IMG/VR virus record: IMGVR_UViG_3300005747_000028 | Location: 1 to 45,482 of that record | Length of the DNA: 45,482 bases | DNA from: a virus | Direction: 5' to 3' (one strand) | Part shown: piece by piece, positions 21,185 through 29,751 of the stretch | Position numbering within the stretch: the stretch's first letter is position 1 | How the letters are laid out: every line of letters begins with the position of its first letter | Notes under the pieces: generated by a model | Told to the model about the DNA's origin: nothing | The model's input: only the letters and a program-made list of their open reading frames with translations | Database searches by the model: none | Position numbers and translations under genes: made by a program

Positions 21185-21652
21185 ATGTCAAATATTCAAA
21201 AACACGGGCGATTTGGCCCGCAACAGAAAAAGAAATTCTTAAGGTTGCTGGCTAAACACGGTAATCTCAAGCAGTGTGCAGCTATGGTAGGTGTATCCTC
21301 ACAAGCCGTATACAAGGCTATGAACAAGGACGAAAAACTTAAAGAGGCGGTGGACATTGCTCGTGATAAAGCCGCTGTTGTTATTGAGAGTGAAATCAAG
21401 CGTCGTGCGATTGATGGGGTTGAAAAGGATGTCTATTTCCAAGGTGAGGTTGTAGGTACTGAAATTGTTTATTCCGACAAGATGCTTGAATTATTAGCAA
21501 GAGCTAATATACCTGAGTACGGTAATGTAGCTTCAAATCTCGGTAGCCACTCACAACCACAAGTCAATATTAACATCCTCAACGGTGAGACAAAAACAAA
21601 ACTCGCAGATTTACTTGGGGTGACAATAGATCAAGAACCTGTGGATATTTAG
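21185..21652 (+). CDS. Probable terminase small subunit
   Basis: 155 residues. Helix-turn-helix near residues 16-40 (LAKHGNLKQCAAMVGVSSQA), then a basic helix and RRAIDGVEKDVYFQGEVVGT with YSDKMLELLARANIPEYG, the typical tail of phage small terminase-like proteins. It would recognise the packaging site. Oddly it lies about 20 kb from the large subunit, next to an HNH gene. GAGG precedes the ATG. Confidence 0.65.
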   Translation: MSNIQKHGRFGPQQKKKFLRLLAKHGNLKQCAAMVGVSSQAVYKAMNKDEKLKEAVDIARDKAAVVIESEIKRRAIDGVEKDVYFQGEVVGTEIVYSDKMLELLARANIPEYGNVASNLGSHSQPQVNINILNGETKTKLADLLGVTIDQEPVDI

Positions 21653-21828
21653 ACCCAAATCCAAGCAATAGCAAAAATCACCGTAAGTACAGATGAAATA
21701 CTAAGAGTGAAAGCGTTAACATAGTACCAATTTGTTACTCTATATTCATTAGCTATTACTTCAAGAAATGTAGAGATAAGAGAAATAACAAAAACAAGAA
21801 GCGAAGTAAGGAAGAGTTTAATAATCAT
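21649..21828 (-). CDS. Small membrane protein between plus-strand genes
   Basis: 59 residues with two hydrophobic segments (FLTSLLVFVISLISTFLEVI and SVLTVIFAIAWIWV). Its ATG overlaps the ATG of the HNH gene on the other strand, and its stop overlaps the terminase-like stop. It fills the whole gap. No clear ribosome site, so it is tentative. Confidence 0.45.
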   Translation of the reverse strand: MIIKLFLTSLLVFVISLISTFLEVIANEYRVTNWYYVNAFTLSISSVLTVIFAIAWIWV

Positions 21829-22267
21829 GTTTTATAACCAAATAGTAAAGTATTTCAGAGAAGAATTAGAAATGCCTATAGCCTCATCTTGGCAATTAAT
21901 GAAAGCTATGGGCGGTGAAGGCAGGGCAATGGAGTACCTCATTGATAAATATTGTGAGGAAACCGGCGCGGATAAGAATGACCTAGAAGGTGGTATCCAA
22001 CACCGCACCGATGTAGACATGACCAAGAATACTAAATGGATAACCTTACGACGTAAGGCATTAAAGATATTCGGGAAAGAGTGTATGAAATGTGGTGAAT
22101 TTGGCGATCAGGTAGATCATATTCACCCTCGTTCAAAATACCCAGACCTAGCTTACGATACTAACAACATTCAAATCCTCTGTGGTCAATGCAACAAAAT
22201 CAAAGGTGAGCATGACGAGACTGATTATCGCACAGAAGACCATATCAGGTTATCAAAACTAATATAA
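21827..22267 (+). CDS. HNH endonuclease
   Basis: 146 residues. The C-terminal half has CMKCGEF, VDHIHPRSKYPDLAYDTNN and ILCGQCNKIKG: the DH-N-H core with two zinc-binding Cys pairs. The N-terminal 60 residues are helical and unassigned. It is beside the small terminase-like gene, as in phages where HNH proteins aid packaging; a free-standing homing endonuclease is the alternative. Confidence 0.85.
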   Translation: MFYNQIVKYFREELEMPIASSWQLMKAMGGEGRAMEYLIDKYCEETGADKNDLEGGIQHRTDVDMTKNTKWITLRRKALKIFGKECMKCGEFGDQVDHIHPRSKYPDLAYDTNNIQILCGQCNKIKGEHDETDYRTEDHIRLSKLI

Positions 22268-22277
22268 GGTCTCTGTA

Positions 22278-22619
22278 TTAATTAAATGACTTACGGTAGT
22301 TATCTGCAACTAGTTTATGTAGCTTCCTGCGTTTAAACCAAGAGATAGGTCCAAAGGCTTGATCTGTCGTTACCGTATTAGCATTAAAGATGCCCCAGTC
22401 GTTATGTTTGAAGCAAGCAATAAAGTCATCTGAGGTATCCCAGCTTTTACCATCAAGTACTAAATATAGTGTGTGCCTATATACTTGAGGTAAGCATTTA
22501 CCTTCCTCGATTATTTTCTGACACCTAGCCCACTCGGGGTAACTACTATACATTGTAAGATAGTCGGTACCTGTAATAATAATAAGAACAATAATCCCAG
22601 CAACTAATAAAACGTCCAT
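22278..22619 (-). CDS. Membrane-anchored hypothetical protein
   Basis: 113 residues. LLVAGIIVLIIITGTDYL is an N-terminal transmembrane helix; the rest is soluble with two or three Cys. AAGGAG precedes the ATG. Family unknown. Confidence 0.65.
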   Translation of the reverse strand: MDVLLVAGIIVLIIITGTDYLTMYSSYPEWARCQKIIEEGKCLPQVYRHTLYLVLDGKSWDTSDDFIACFKHNDWGIFNANTVTTDQAFGPISWFKRRKLHKLVADNYRKSFN

Positions 22620-22670
22620 AAAAACTCCTTAAATCAATAAATGTTAGAATAATTCCACTTTTCAGGAACT

Positions 22671-22922
22671 TCAGGATTCATGTCTGCACTCTGCACAATC
22701 AACAACTCTTGGTTCAGAATACAATTGCTTCAGCTTACAAGCCTCTTCTTTTGTTGTCAAGCAGTCGGAAATAAACTCAGACTCCTGTGGCCACCAGTAA
22801 TGCCCGTTAAGGTCTTTTAACCTACCTGTTTTGTTATCCCTTAAAGCAAAACGCTCTTCAGAGTCAATATTGAACTCAACTACTGAGTATTGCGACTTCT
22901 TTTTCCAGAATTTAAGATTCAC
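22671..22922 (-). CDS. Hypothetical protein
   Basis: 83 residues starting at GTG, with GAGGTGAATC just upstream. Basic start (LKFWKKKSQ), a beta-type middle and a terminal DCAECRHES Cys pair. The 11-base overlap with its neighbour supports coupling. Function unknown. Confidence 0.6.
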   Translation of the reverse strand: MNLKFWKKKSQYSVVEFNIDSEERFALRDNKTGRLKDLNGHYWWPQESEFISDCLTTKEEACKLKQLYSEPRVVDCAECRHES

Positions 22923-23169
22923 GATTCACCTCACCATAAGGGCCACCTATTACAGAAACACCGTTTGAACAGTGGTACTTGTTGGCTATGAGACCAATCT
23001 CGTAACTTACCACCCCTCCGTAATGTTTGCAAACCGAATGGCCGTATTCTAAGTTCTTTTCAGCAGTCTCAACCTGTCGATCAATGTGTAGGGATGCTGT
23101 TGCTAAAACAACAAAGCAGAATATAAAGCCTAGCACCACCCCCGGAAAAAATTCAGAATTATTCGACAT
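22912..23169 (-). CDS. Membrane-anchored small protein
   Basis: 85 residues. FFPGVVLGFIFCFVVLATAS is a transmembrane helix; the outer part has two Cys that could form a disulfide. AGGAG precedes the ATG. Overlaps both neighbours by 11 bases. Confidence 0.6.
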   Translation of the reverse strand: MSNNSEFFPGVVLGFIFCFVVLATASLHIDRQVETAEKNLEYGHSVCKHYGGVVSYEIGLIANKYHCSNGVSVIGGPYGEVNRES

Positions 23170-23569
23170 CTTCCAACTCCTTAACTTTCTGTTTCAGTTC
23201 TTCAATCTTCTGATTGATCTCGTCAATCTTAGACTGCTTCCCTCGGTTTGGATATGTGATGCGGTAAATATCCTTTGTGTTCCAGAATGGTTGGCCGATG
23301 ACCGCTCCCCATTCACCACGACGGGGCTTAAATTCCACAACAGCGTCCTTATTTTCCAGCCACTCGATGATTAGGTCATGGTGAGGGTGCCATTTGTTAA
23401 ACGATGGTTTAAACCTAAATGCATACCATCCGCACGAGGTGCCCGAGTCATCCGTTACTACAATGCAGTCTTCATATACTCCTTCAACAACATATGTTTT
23501 ACCTTCGGTCAACAGATTGTCGGAACCTGTAACACAAACAACCCTATCACCAATTTTAAACTTACTCAT
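23159..23569 (-). CDS. Hypothetical KOW/SH3-like protein with coiled coil
   Basis: 136 residues from MSKFKIGDRVVCVTG, chosen for AAGGAG seven bases before the ATG at 23569. An N-terminal beta barrel (LLTEGKTYVVEGVYEDCIVV) is followed by a second domain and a C-terminal coiled coil (KIDEINQKIEELKQKVKELE). Function unknown. Confidence 0.7.
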   Translation of the reverse strand: MSKFKIGDRVVCVTGSDNLLTEGKTYVVEGVYEDCIVVTDDSGTSCGWYAFRFKPSFNKWHPHHDLIIEWLENKDAVVEFKPRRGEWGAVIGQPFWNTKDIYRITYPNRGKQSKIDEINQKIEELKQKVKELEDVE

Positions 23570-23606
23570 TGTTTTCTCCTTTCTTTGTATTACCAAATAA
23601 TAATTT

Positions 23607-23630
23607 AGGCGTATTAATCACCATACGCCT
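23607..23630 (-). terminator. Hairpin at the 3' end of the first early gene
   Basis: AGGCGTAT-8 nt-ATACGCCT forms an 8-bp stem that includes the last codons and stop of the gene at 23614-23790. An A/T-rich tail follows on the minus strand rather than a pure T-run, so it may attenuate or protect the message instead of ending it. Confidence 0.4.
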
Positions 23631-23790
23631 CAATTTCTTTTTCTAAACGTACTAATTCTTTATTAAGATTATTAATAATACTATCAACAACTGAATCGAC
23701 ACTGTTTGTACAGTCAATTAAAACATTGTAAACAAATGCAAGATTAACATATTTAAACCTTTCATATATCATTTTTTTCTTTTTAAACAT
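23614..23790 (-). CDS. Hypothetical small basic protein
   Basis: 58 residues: MFKKKKMIYERFKYVNLAFV then a helical acidic end (LNKELVRLEKEIEAYGD). It is the first gene after a strong promoter (23833-23861). AAGAG lies upstream; an inner ATG six codons later is an alternative start. Family unknown. Confidence 0.6.
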   Translation of the reverse strand: MFKKKKMIYERFKYVNLAFVYNVLIDCTNSVDSVVDSIINNLNKELVRLEKEIEAYGD

Positions 23791-23832
23791 TAATTTAAAT
23801 CTCTTTTTAAATATATCTAATATATGTATTTA

Positions 23833-23861
23833 ATACTATCATATATTTTGATGTTTGTCAA
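23833..23861 (-). promoter_or_regulatory. Strong early-type sigma70 promoter
   Basis: TTGACA (23856-23861), 17 bases, TAGTAT (23833-23838), about 40 bases upstream of the gene at 23614-23790. It can drive the leftward small-gene cluster to 22.3 kb. Confidence 0.7.
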
Positions 23862-24120
23862 GTACGTACTCATAAGTCGTTGTTTTTAAACGTAATTTAG
23901 TATACTTAAACCTTAGTTATTAAATATCTCGCCGCTGTTAATTAACATTAACTTAAACCCTATTGGCGTATTAACTAATAACTAATGTTTAAATATAATA
24001 CTTAATGTTTATTTCTTTAATACATTTATTGTTAAATATATGTTTAAATATATATCTTAGTAATATGTTTAATAATAATATTTATATATAATATTTATAT
24101 TAATAATAATTTATAACACA
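23862..24120. other. AT-rich noncoding tract
   Basis: About 260 bases of extreme A/T with repeated TTTAAATATA and TTAATAATAATA runs and no plausible gene. It borders the early promoter on one side and a GC-rich structured element on the other. It could be a DNA-unwinding or regulatory region; I see no iterons or DnaA boxes in it. Confidence 0.5.
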
Positions 24121-24124
24121 CGCC

Positions 24125-24260
24125 CACGCGAGGGATGGCAGCGTCAAAACAAGTGAGCTTCTGAGAAGCCCTCTAAGCAATTTTGAGGTAGGGGTAGTAC
24201 GATGGCACTACCTGACCCTTTAAACCGTCTTAGAGGGCGTTACAGAGCGTTTTAGACTAT
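24125..24260. ncRNA. Compact structured element, candidate small RNA
   Basis: In sharp contrast to the A/T-rich flank, this segment folds: GCCCTCTAAG (24168-24177) pairs perfectly with CTTAGAGGGC (24229-24238). It encloses GGTAGT/ACTACC (24193-24198, 24207-24212), and GCTTC-tga-GAAGC lies beside it. No gene fits. Strand cannot be decided; a 3' structure of the gene at 24281, a small RNA or an origin element are options. Confidence 0.45.
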
Positions 24261-24280
24261 GATGTGACCACTGTCTCAGG

Positions 24281-24595
24281 TCAAGGTATCGGAACTCCCT
24301 TGAAGGGGAGGAACAGTGTACCTTTGTTCACGAAGCATGACGCCCCACCCGACCCAATTACAACCATCACATAATTATTACTATCATTCTCTTTGTAGAT
24401 AATATATCGAGCCATATCATAAGCATCTTTATCTGCCGAGAATTCCAAATACGATGAAAAACCTTCATCGTGCATATATTGTTCATATTTTCGGGAGCTA
24501 TAACACTCATATTTGTTATAATATGACCCCATTGACATAGGGTAGAAAATAACAATGAAAGCACAAACAAAACCTAGTGTAATATTTTTTATCAT
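24281..24595 (-). CDS. Membrane-anchored or exported hypothetical protein
   Basis: 104 residues. ITLGFVCAFIVIFYPMSMGS is a signal peptide or anchor; the exported part has YNKYECYSSRKYEQYMHDEG and a second Cys. Preceded upstream by the rIIB terminator, so it needs its own start or read-through. Family unknown. Confidence 0.6.
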   Translation of the reverse strand: MIKNITLGFVCAFIVIFYPMSMGSYYNKYECYSSRKYEQYMHDEGFSSYLEFSADKDAYDMARYIIYKENDSNNYVMVVIGSGGASCFVNKGTLFLPFKGVPIP

Positions 24596-24613
24596 ATATT
24601 AAATTGTCCTATA

Positions 24614-24639
24614 TAAAAAAGGGGGTTTTTACACCCCCT
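24614..24639 (-). terminator. Rho-independent terminator after rIIB
   Basis: Minus strand AGGGGG-loop-CCCCCT followed by six T, seven bases beyond the rIIB stop codon. Confidence 0.85.
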
Positions 24640-24646
24640 CTCTAGA

Positions 24647-25624
24647 TTAATGTTGGGAAAGATCAATCAAGCTGTCTTCCCAATCGTCCGAATAGTCGTC
24701 AAGTTTATGAACGGTGTTCGCATAACCACCATCGCAATCCCAATTAGTCTCATCAATGAAAGGCTTGTTTTCATAAAACCACGCACACCCATCTTCATCC
24801 ATAGCAAGATAGTTAGCCCACTCCGGCTTCAGACTTTCCACTAGGTCATCGAACGGGTCATCTAGATCAACCTCATCGTTGTCGAAGTCATCCCCTTGAG
24901 GAATGTACATTGAAGGAATGTTACCCACTTCAACTTCTCGGATTACCTCGTAGGCGCACACTCGCATCTTAGCGTTGTTGTAGTCTTTCGGTACAGCAAC
25001 CACATCTTTCGGATTAACCTTGACCATGACTACCTTACCGCCCGGTGCAAAGTGAGGCAGGTATGACTGTGAGCAGACATGCAGACCTCGGGAGCAAGTA
25101 CGATCAGAGTCCTCGTCCACTTGATTACGCGGCATTGATGGGGTAGCGCCGGGGCTGTTATCAAACTGACCAGTATAAACGTCAGTAAAGTCCTCACGTA
25201 CTCGCTTATACGCCATGAAACAACCGTCACCCGTAATAGGTAGATCACAGGCTTCGAGGAACCCAAACAGTTCCTGAACTGCCCGGTAGGAGCAATTAAG
25301 ACTCAGGTTGCTGTAGAAGTTAATGAGGGGCTTCAGATTGTAATGATTTTGAAGCATAAACAGCAGTCGTGAATTCAACGCTTCCGGTAGTTGTTCACCG
25401 TTGATTTTCACTTGGTTATCAGTCACCTCAATCTCTGGGTACTTGGCAGCTTCAGCCTTAGCCGCGTTAATCGGCTTCAGCATTTGCAGGAGTGCAGTAG
25501 CGTCGTCTGCTTGGATGGCGTCAATCACCTTTTGGTAATTCGACTGGTTACGTTGCACGTCAAAGGTTTCACCATCGAGGATGACGGTAACTTTTTCTTC
25601 ACGGATAATGTGTGGGATATTCAT
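24647..25624 (-). CDS. rIIB: rIIB-like protein
   Basis: 325 residues. An N-terminal 140-residue domain with VTVILDGETFDVQRNQSNYQ is followed by FGFLEACDLPITGDGCFMAYK and DRTCSRGLHVCSQSYLPHFA, the hallmark C-terminal segment of phage rIIB-like proteins; the end is acidic. With rIIA it is thought to act at the membrane against defences. Three bases separate it from rIIA; AAGGAG precedes the ATG. Confidence 0.88.
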   Translation of the reverse strand: MNIPHIIREEKVTVILDGETFDVQRNQSNYQKVIDAIQADDATALLQMLKPINAAKAEAAKYPEIEVTDNQVKINGEQLPEALNSRLLFMLQNHYNLKPLINFYSNLSLNCSYRAVQELFGFLEACDLPITGDGCFMAYKRVREDFTDVYTGQFDNSPGATPSMPRNQVDEDSDRTCSRGLHVCSQSYLPHFAPGGKVVMVKVNPKDVVAVPKDYNNAKMRVCAYEVIREVEVGNIPSMYIPQGDDFDNDEVDLDDPFDDLVESLKPEWANYLAMDEDGCAWFYENKPFIDETNWDCDGGYANTVHKLDDYSDDWEDSLIDLSQH

Positions 25625-25627
25625 AAT

Positions 25628-27544
25628 TTACTCTCCTTGAGTGTTGAAATAAGCAGTAGCTGCGTCAATGATTTTGTTTTGAATCTCGTCCTTCAACTGA
25701 CTTAGTTCGTCAGTCGCATAGTAAGAGATTTCGTTCAGATGTTTGAACAAAGTAATAGGGTCTGTTTTGTCGATAATCTCCCTCTCCTTTTTGTTGACAT
25801 CGTCAATATTAACACTTGTGTTCTTAAAAATCAAGGCTTCTTCGCTCGACAGTAGGGCTGCTTTCTTATCTAGTAGATTAATCAGCTTCGAGTATGCCCC
25901 TCTACCCACAAGTCGATCAACCGGGATTTTTTGCTTTGAGAGGTGGTCGAGAAGGTTGATCCCTTTCTTAGCAAGTGATTTGTTTCGTGGACCAAGATAG
26001 TATACAGGTTTACCATTAAACTCTTTCACCGCAATATGGCTAGTACTGAGAGAATCAGGGTTGTAGGTATCCGTTTTGTTATCGACCATTGAGTTACGAA
26101 TGATCCACAAGTAGTAGAACCCATTTTTAATATCTTCGTCCGTAACATCATACTCGTCGTGGTATCGACCCCAAGTACTCAGGTTGGTGACGACCTTGCG
26201 CGCTGATTTAGCAACGCCCGATGAGGAAGCTGTTCTTGTAACTTCCGGCATGTTCGATACTACAACCCAATCAATGTCTCCCAGCTTCTCGATCAAGTCT
26301 TTGTCATATTCACCCTGTACTTGATACGCACATTTGATGCCATTATCCACCATGTATTGTTGTACACGGGATACATAACCTTTCTCAACGTTGTTGAAAA
26401 ATACATGGGTGATTTTGGTTGAACCCGTGAGTTTTATTTCGCTGACACCTCTACGGGTAACTTTCTTAGTCAATCCCCCGGTTGAAGAATTGTAGCGGGT
26501 GAGGTAGTTTGCCTCTTGGTCCACAGTAAATTCATGGTCACGAACCTTTTTCAACTTATCAACATACTCACCGCTCCCCTTGATGGCAACCCTCGCTAGT
26601 TGCTGAACCAGAGCGTAAGTGAGTGGCTTACCTTTGTACTCTTGATTCCACAGATTTTCATAATAAGTATCTGTAATTTCCTTACATTTCCTAGCAATGT
26701 TGGCAATAGTGTTTTCGGTGTACTTCAATTGCTCCCGCGAAGGGGTTACAGCAAGGTCGCCCATTTCAAAACACAATACTGTTTTTCGAGTATTGAAGAA
26801 TGTGTTGAACAGGTCAGTCAAGTACCGGCGATCAAGTTCATAAACCACCGCCCCCTGCTTGGCAAAGACAACGTTACTTTCCCAATACTGCTTTTTACCC
26901 AAATCGAGGTAATCGCCCATATCTTTATACTGAATGGGTGCAAACTCACCACGAACCTCAACCGCGCCTTTAGGGAAGTAAGATAGCTGGGATGGTGCCT
27001 TACTGATAAACTCACGCATATCCACCGCTTTCACCGATATTGTAATTTTAATACCGTTGTGTTTTTCGGTAGCACACTGATTCAACTTAGTGAGCTTTGG
27101 CATTCCTCCGTCGAGGTGACAAAGGTATTCAGTTTCCGTGCCATTGAACCGACTACGAATGGTGAAGTTATCAGTGTATGAAAAGGGTGACTTACAACCA
27201 AGTCCAAATGCACCCGTAAATTCATTACTGTCTGACTTAGTTGAACTGAAGTAAGAGGTGAACAAGTGAGCTACATCGTATTCGGCTAGACCAGTACCAA
27301 AGTCCTCCACTGAGAATACTGGGTTCAACGTGGTTGGTAGTGTCACAATGAACGGTAGAGATTGTTTTGCCGCAAGGTGGGCGTCGTAAGCATTACAACT
27401 TATCTCACGAATAACAGCGGAGATAGAATCTGAATAGAGTCCATCGCTAAGAATCTGGAAAGCGTGGGCACTTGCCTTAATGGTGAAGTCGGAACTCTCA
27501 CCAATGTTGCTGGAGAGTACATCGGATTTAGTTTCAAGAAGCAT
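25628..27544 (-). CDS. rIIA: rIIA-like GHKL ATPase
   Basis: 638 residues. The Bergerat fold is in the first 130: VIREISCNAYDAHLAA (N box), VEDFGTGL (G1) and GAFGLGCKSPFSY (G2). A transducer-like middle and variable C-terminus follow. T4 rIIA is needed to overcome the lambda RexAB exclusion system; a similar anti-defence role is inferred. AAGG precedes the ATG. First gene of the rIIA-rIIB pair. Confidence 0.9.
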   Translation of the reverse strand: MLLETKSDVLSSNIGESSDFTIKASAHAFQILSDGLYSDSISAVIREISCNAYDAHLAAKQSLPFIVTLPTTLNPVFSVEDFGTGLAEYDVAHLFTSYFSSTKSDSNEFTGAFGLGCKSPFSYTDNFTIRSRFNGTETEYLCHLDGGMPKLTKLNQCATEKHNGIKITISVKAVDMREFISKAPSQLSYFPKGAVEVRGEFAPIQYKDMGDYLDLGKKQYWESNVVFAKQGAVVYELDRRYLTDLFNTFFNTRKTVLCFEMGDLAVTPSREQLKYTENTIANIARKCKEITDTYYENLWNQEYKGKPLTYALVQQLARVAIKGSGEYVDKLKKVRDHEFTVDQEANYLTRYNSSTGGLTKKVTRRGVSEIKLTGSTKITHVFFNNVEKGYVSRVQQYMVDNGIKCAYQVQGEYDKDLIEKLGDIDWVVVSNMPEVTRTASSSGVAKSARKVVTNLSTWGRYHDEYDVTDEDIKNGFYYLWIIRNSMVDNKTDTYNPDSLSTSHIAVKEFNGKPVYYLGPRNKSLAKKGINLLDHLSKQKIPVDRLVGRGAYSKLINLLDKKAALLSSEEALIFKNTSVNIDDVNKKEREIIDKTDPITLFKHLNEISYYATDELSQLKDEIQNKIIDAATAYFNTQGE

Positions 27545-27613
27545 ATTTAAATACCTTAATAATTTGAATTGGAAGGCGGATTGTTTAACGTGTATCCGCT
27601 ACCACTATAAAGT

Positions 27614-27880
27614 TTATACGAACTTCATTTCCACACCGTCAATATTCAACGCTCGAATCGTTTCAAGGTTGATGTTTCGGTAGTTACCCTTCACGGTATC
27701 AAACACGGTCACATACTTAGGAATATGGGCTGTGGTGGAAGGATCACCTGTCTTGAGGTGCTTCTTAACGCCGAGCCGAGCGTTCATTACCCGAACCTCG
27801 CCGTTCTTTTTTTCGAACTCCACTGTGAAGAAACGACCTTTAGTGGAATTAATGAGATTGCGAATTGTTTCAATATTCAT
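27614..27880 (-). CDS. Phage SH3 beta-barrel fold protein
   Basis: 88 residues. FFTVEFEKKNGEVRVMNARL, GVKKHLKTGD, YVTVFDTVKGNYRNINLETI match a widespread small phage protein of SH3-like fold, role unknown. Its ATG sits in the AAGGTAAAGTTTATG cassette repeated through 27.6-34.6 kb. Confidence 0.75.
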   Translation of the reverse strand: MNIETIRNLINSTKGRFFTVEFEKKNGEVRVMNARLGVKKHLKTGDPSTTAHIPKYVTVFDTVKGNYRNINLETIRALNIDGVEMKFV

Positions 27881-27890
27881 AAACTTTACC

Positions 27891-27980
27891 TTATAGGTTG
27901 TCTAGTGAGTAGCCACTAGGTAGATGGACTGGAAATTCACCGAGAGGTAAATCAGCGAACGACGAAGCCGGTTGTGTCAT
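27891..27980 (-). CDS. Hypothetical 29-residue peptide
   Basis: MTQPASSFADLPLGEFPVHL and a short tail, with AAGGAG ten bases upstream. It overlaps the GP88-like gene and ends just before the cassette of the SH3 gene, filling the gap exactly. Function unknown. Confidence 0.45.
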   Translation of the reverse strand: MTQPASSFADLPLGEFPVHLPSGYSLDNL

Positions 27981-28632
27981 GCTTGGCATCTCCTTTTGCT
28001 CGAAGTCCGACATAAGTTCCTCGCTGATCGGTTGTTCGTCGGTCTGTGGTGTCTCCATTGATTACTTTCACTCCCTTGTAGGTTTCCGGTACTTTATCAA
28101 AAACAACAGCCGAGTTGCCCCCGTTGAGTACATGGTTAAGAGCAATGACCTCACTACCCTCGCCCTCGTGCCGAGAGTACACCATGTGAGCGTACTCGTT
28201 TTTAAGCAACTTAGGGGTCTTAGTGTAGTCGTACCACGTTACATCAGGGTATTGACGCTGCACGTCAGACCAATCAAGATCGGACGTACCATTCAGCCTG
28301 ATTTCCACCGGAAGGTTAAGACGCTTACCGCGCCGGATGAGGAATTTAATATCCTCGTGTAGCAGTTTATAAAATTTATCTTTTTCCTCAAACCGCATTT
28401 TTGTTTTACGGATACGGGCCTTCTGCACCATCTTCATCTTACCTCGACCCGCTTCGTTCAAACATACTCGTGAGCAGTTTGATTTACGAGGATCATTCTC
28501 CCCTGTGCGGTTAGCGAATGGGCACACATTGTACCCACTCAAGTCAGAAGGTGCGAGGTGCAAGATAGCAGTTACAGCACCCGTATTCTTTGCCATTTTA
28601 GCGTTTGACGACGCTTCACTTAACAGCTTCAT
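27952..28632 (-). CDS. GP88-family protein
   Basis: 226 residues. VCPFANRTGENDPRKSNCSR then VCLNEAGRGKM gives the conserved Cys-rich start of the phage GP88 (DUF) family, followed by VQKARIRKTKMRFEEKDKFY and VEIRLNGTSDLDW. The Cys may bind a metal. Function unproven. Position between accessory genes gives no further clue. Confidence 0.75.
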   Translation of the reverse strand: MKLLSEASSNAKMAKNTGAVTAILHLAPSDLSGYNVCPFANRTGENDPRKSNCSRVCLNEAGRGKMKMVQKARIRKTKMRFEEKDKFYKLLHEDIKFLIRRGKRLNLPVEIRLNGTSDLDWSDVQRQYPDVTWYDYTKTPKLLKNEYAHMVYSRHEGEGSEVIALNHVLNGGNSAVVFDKVPETYKGVKVINGDTTDRRTTDQRGTYVGLRAKGDAKHDTTGFVVR

Positions 28633-28852
28633 TGTTATCGCTCATTACGTGACATATTTCAATCCCATTACATTTAATAATCAGGATCACCTTTTGAGAA
28701 TTACCTTTCGTGAATGATAGATAACCCCTTTCATTTCGCTTTATCCGAGCAACGGCCTTATCAATATCGTTTGATTTAATACCCTCATATCCGAATGAAT
28801 AGGATGAGAGGGCATAACCCTCTCCTATTAGTTCATTCAGTATAGATTTCAC
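28616..28852 (-). CDS. Hypothetical protein
   Basis: 78 residues from a GTG that overlaps the previous stop (GTGA). No separate ribosome site is clear, so re-initiation is likely. Alpha-beta content (IDKAVARIKRNERGYLSF; KVILIIKCNGIEICHV). Function unknown. Confidence 0.6.
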   Translation of the reverse strand: MKSILNELIGEGYALSSYSFGYEGIKSNDIDKAVARIKRNERGYLSFTKGNSQKVILIIKCNGIEICHVMSDNNEAVK

Positions 28853-29208
28853 TCGATCAACTCGAAAAAGCTACCTGCCCGAATTTCACTAAATTCCTCT
28901 TCTGTGATTCTACTAACATTTTCCACGGGATATGGCTCTTCCCACCTGTTGCCGTTTATGAGAGAAATTAGACAAACTTTGTTTGTTAGTGGTTGAGCAA
29001 GGATATACTCATTTCCCTCTCTGATAAACCGATCTCCTAATTTATAAAGTTTATCTTGCTTGATTCGATAGTTGAATTTATACCAGTCCCATGTTGGTGT
29101 AAATTTACTTGTCCACCCTCCTATCGGGTTATCATAAGCAAAATATTCAATTTTCTTACCTTCATCGTAGGCTTGCATTACGGCAATCATTTCTTGTATT
29201 GATTTCAT
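28849..29208 (-). CDS. Hypothetical protein
   Basis: 119 residues, Trp/Tyr-rich (GGWTSKFTPTWDWYKFNYRI), a pattern often seen in small phage accessory proteins. Overlaps both neighbours by 4 bases. Function unknown. Confidence 0.7.
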   Translation of the reverse strand: MKSIQEMIAVMQAYDEGKKIEYFAYDNPIGGWTSKFTPTWDWYKFNYRIKQDKLYKLGDRFIREGNEYILAQPLTNKVCLISLINGNRWEEPYPVENVSRITEEEFSEIRAGSFFELIE

Positions 29209-29399
29209 TTAAAATCCTCTAGTGTAAATCCCTGAGCCATATGGTCATCCCAGTCCAGAACAAGTACCGAACCATTCAGGTAAACAGCACAATCCTCAGT
29301 CTGGATAGGTTCCTCGGTCACGACTTCAACTCGGCCATCATCGCCAAGAAAGATAAACTTTACCCCTTGGCGCACAATATCAAAACCTTTAAAATGCAT
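29205..29399 (-). CDS. Hypothetical protein
   Basis: 64 residues from MHFKGFDIVRQGVKFIF. The ATG at 29399 lies six bases after GGAGG; an open frame extends upstream but lacks a site. Acidic beta-type protein ending WDDHMAQGFTLEDFK. Confidence 0.6.
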   Translation of the reverse strand: MHFKGFDIVRQGVKFIFLGDDGRVEVVTEEPIQTEDCAVYLNGSVLVLDWDDHMAQGFTLEDFK

Positions 29400-29742
29400 A
29401 GTCATCCTCCGGAAAATATTCATTGTTACGATCTTCTTCGTCTGCTCTTTCAGCAATCCAATCGTAAAAATCATTAACTTCTTTTTCAGACCACTTGTGA
29501 AGTTTCATGTAGTCCTCAATTGGTGTCGGTATATTACTCTGCCATTCTTCCGAATTTGGAGCAATAGTAGATGTAACCAAAACTTCAGATACTTCTGCTG
29601 GTTCACCGTCCGGCGGATAGCAAACTTCAACTGGCCCTGAAGAAATACCGGGGTCATACCACCCCGGCTTCGCTGTAACTTCTAGTTCGTAGTCCCAGCC
29701 CTTGCCAAACTGAGAATCGGTTTCAACGTGAAACGTAAACAT
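29389..29742 (-). CDS. Hypothetical acidic protein
   Basis: 117 residues. FTFHVETDSQFGKGWDYELE and PGWYDPGISSGPVEVCYPPD, then an acidic helical end. AAGGAAG precedes the ATG. Resembles small host-takeover proteins in composition only; no family recognised. Confidence 0.7.
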   Translation of the reverse strand: MFTFHVETDSQFGKGWDYELEVTAKPGWYDPGISSGPVEVCYPPDGEPAEVSEVLVTSTIAPNSEEWQSNIPTPIEDYMKLHKWSEKEVNDFYDWIAERADEEDRNNEYFPEDDYAF

Positions 29743-29751
29743 AATACTTCC

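Noticed and set aside
22620-22670. 15-codon frame MNPEVPEKWNYSNIY
   Set aside because: No ribosome site and it starts inside the neighbouring gene.
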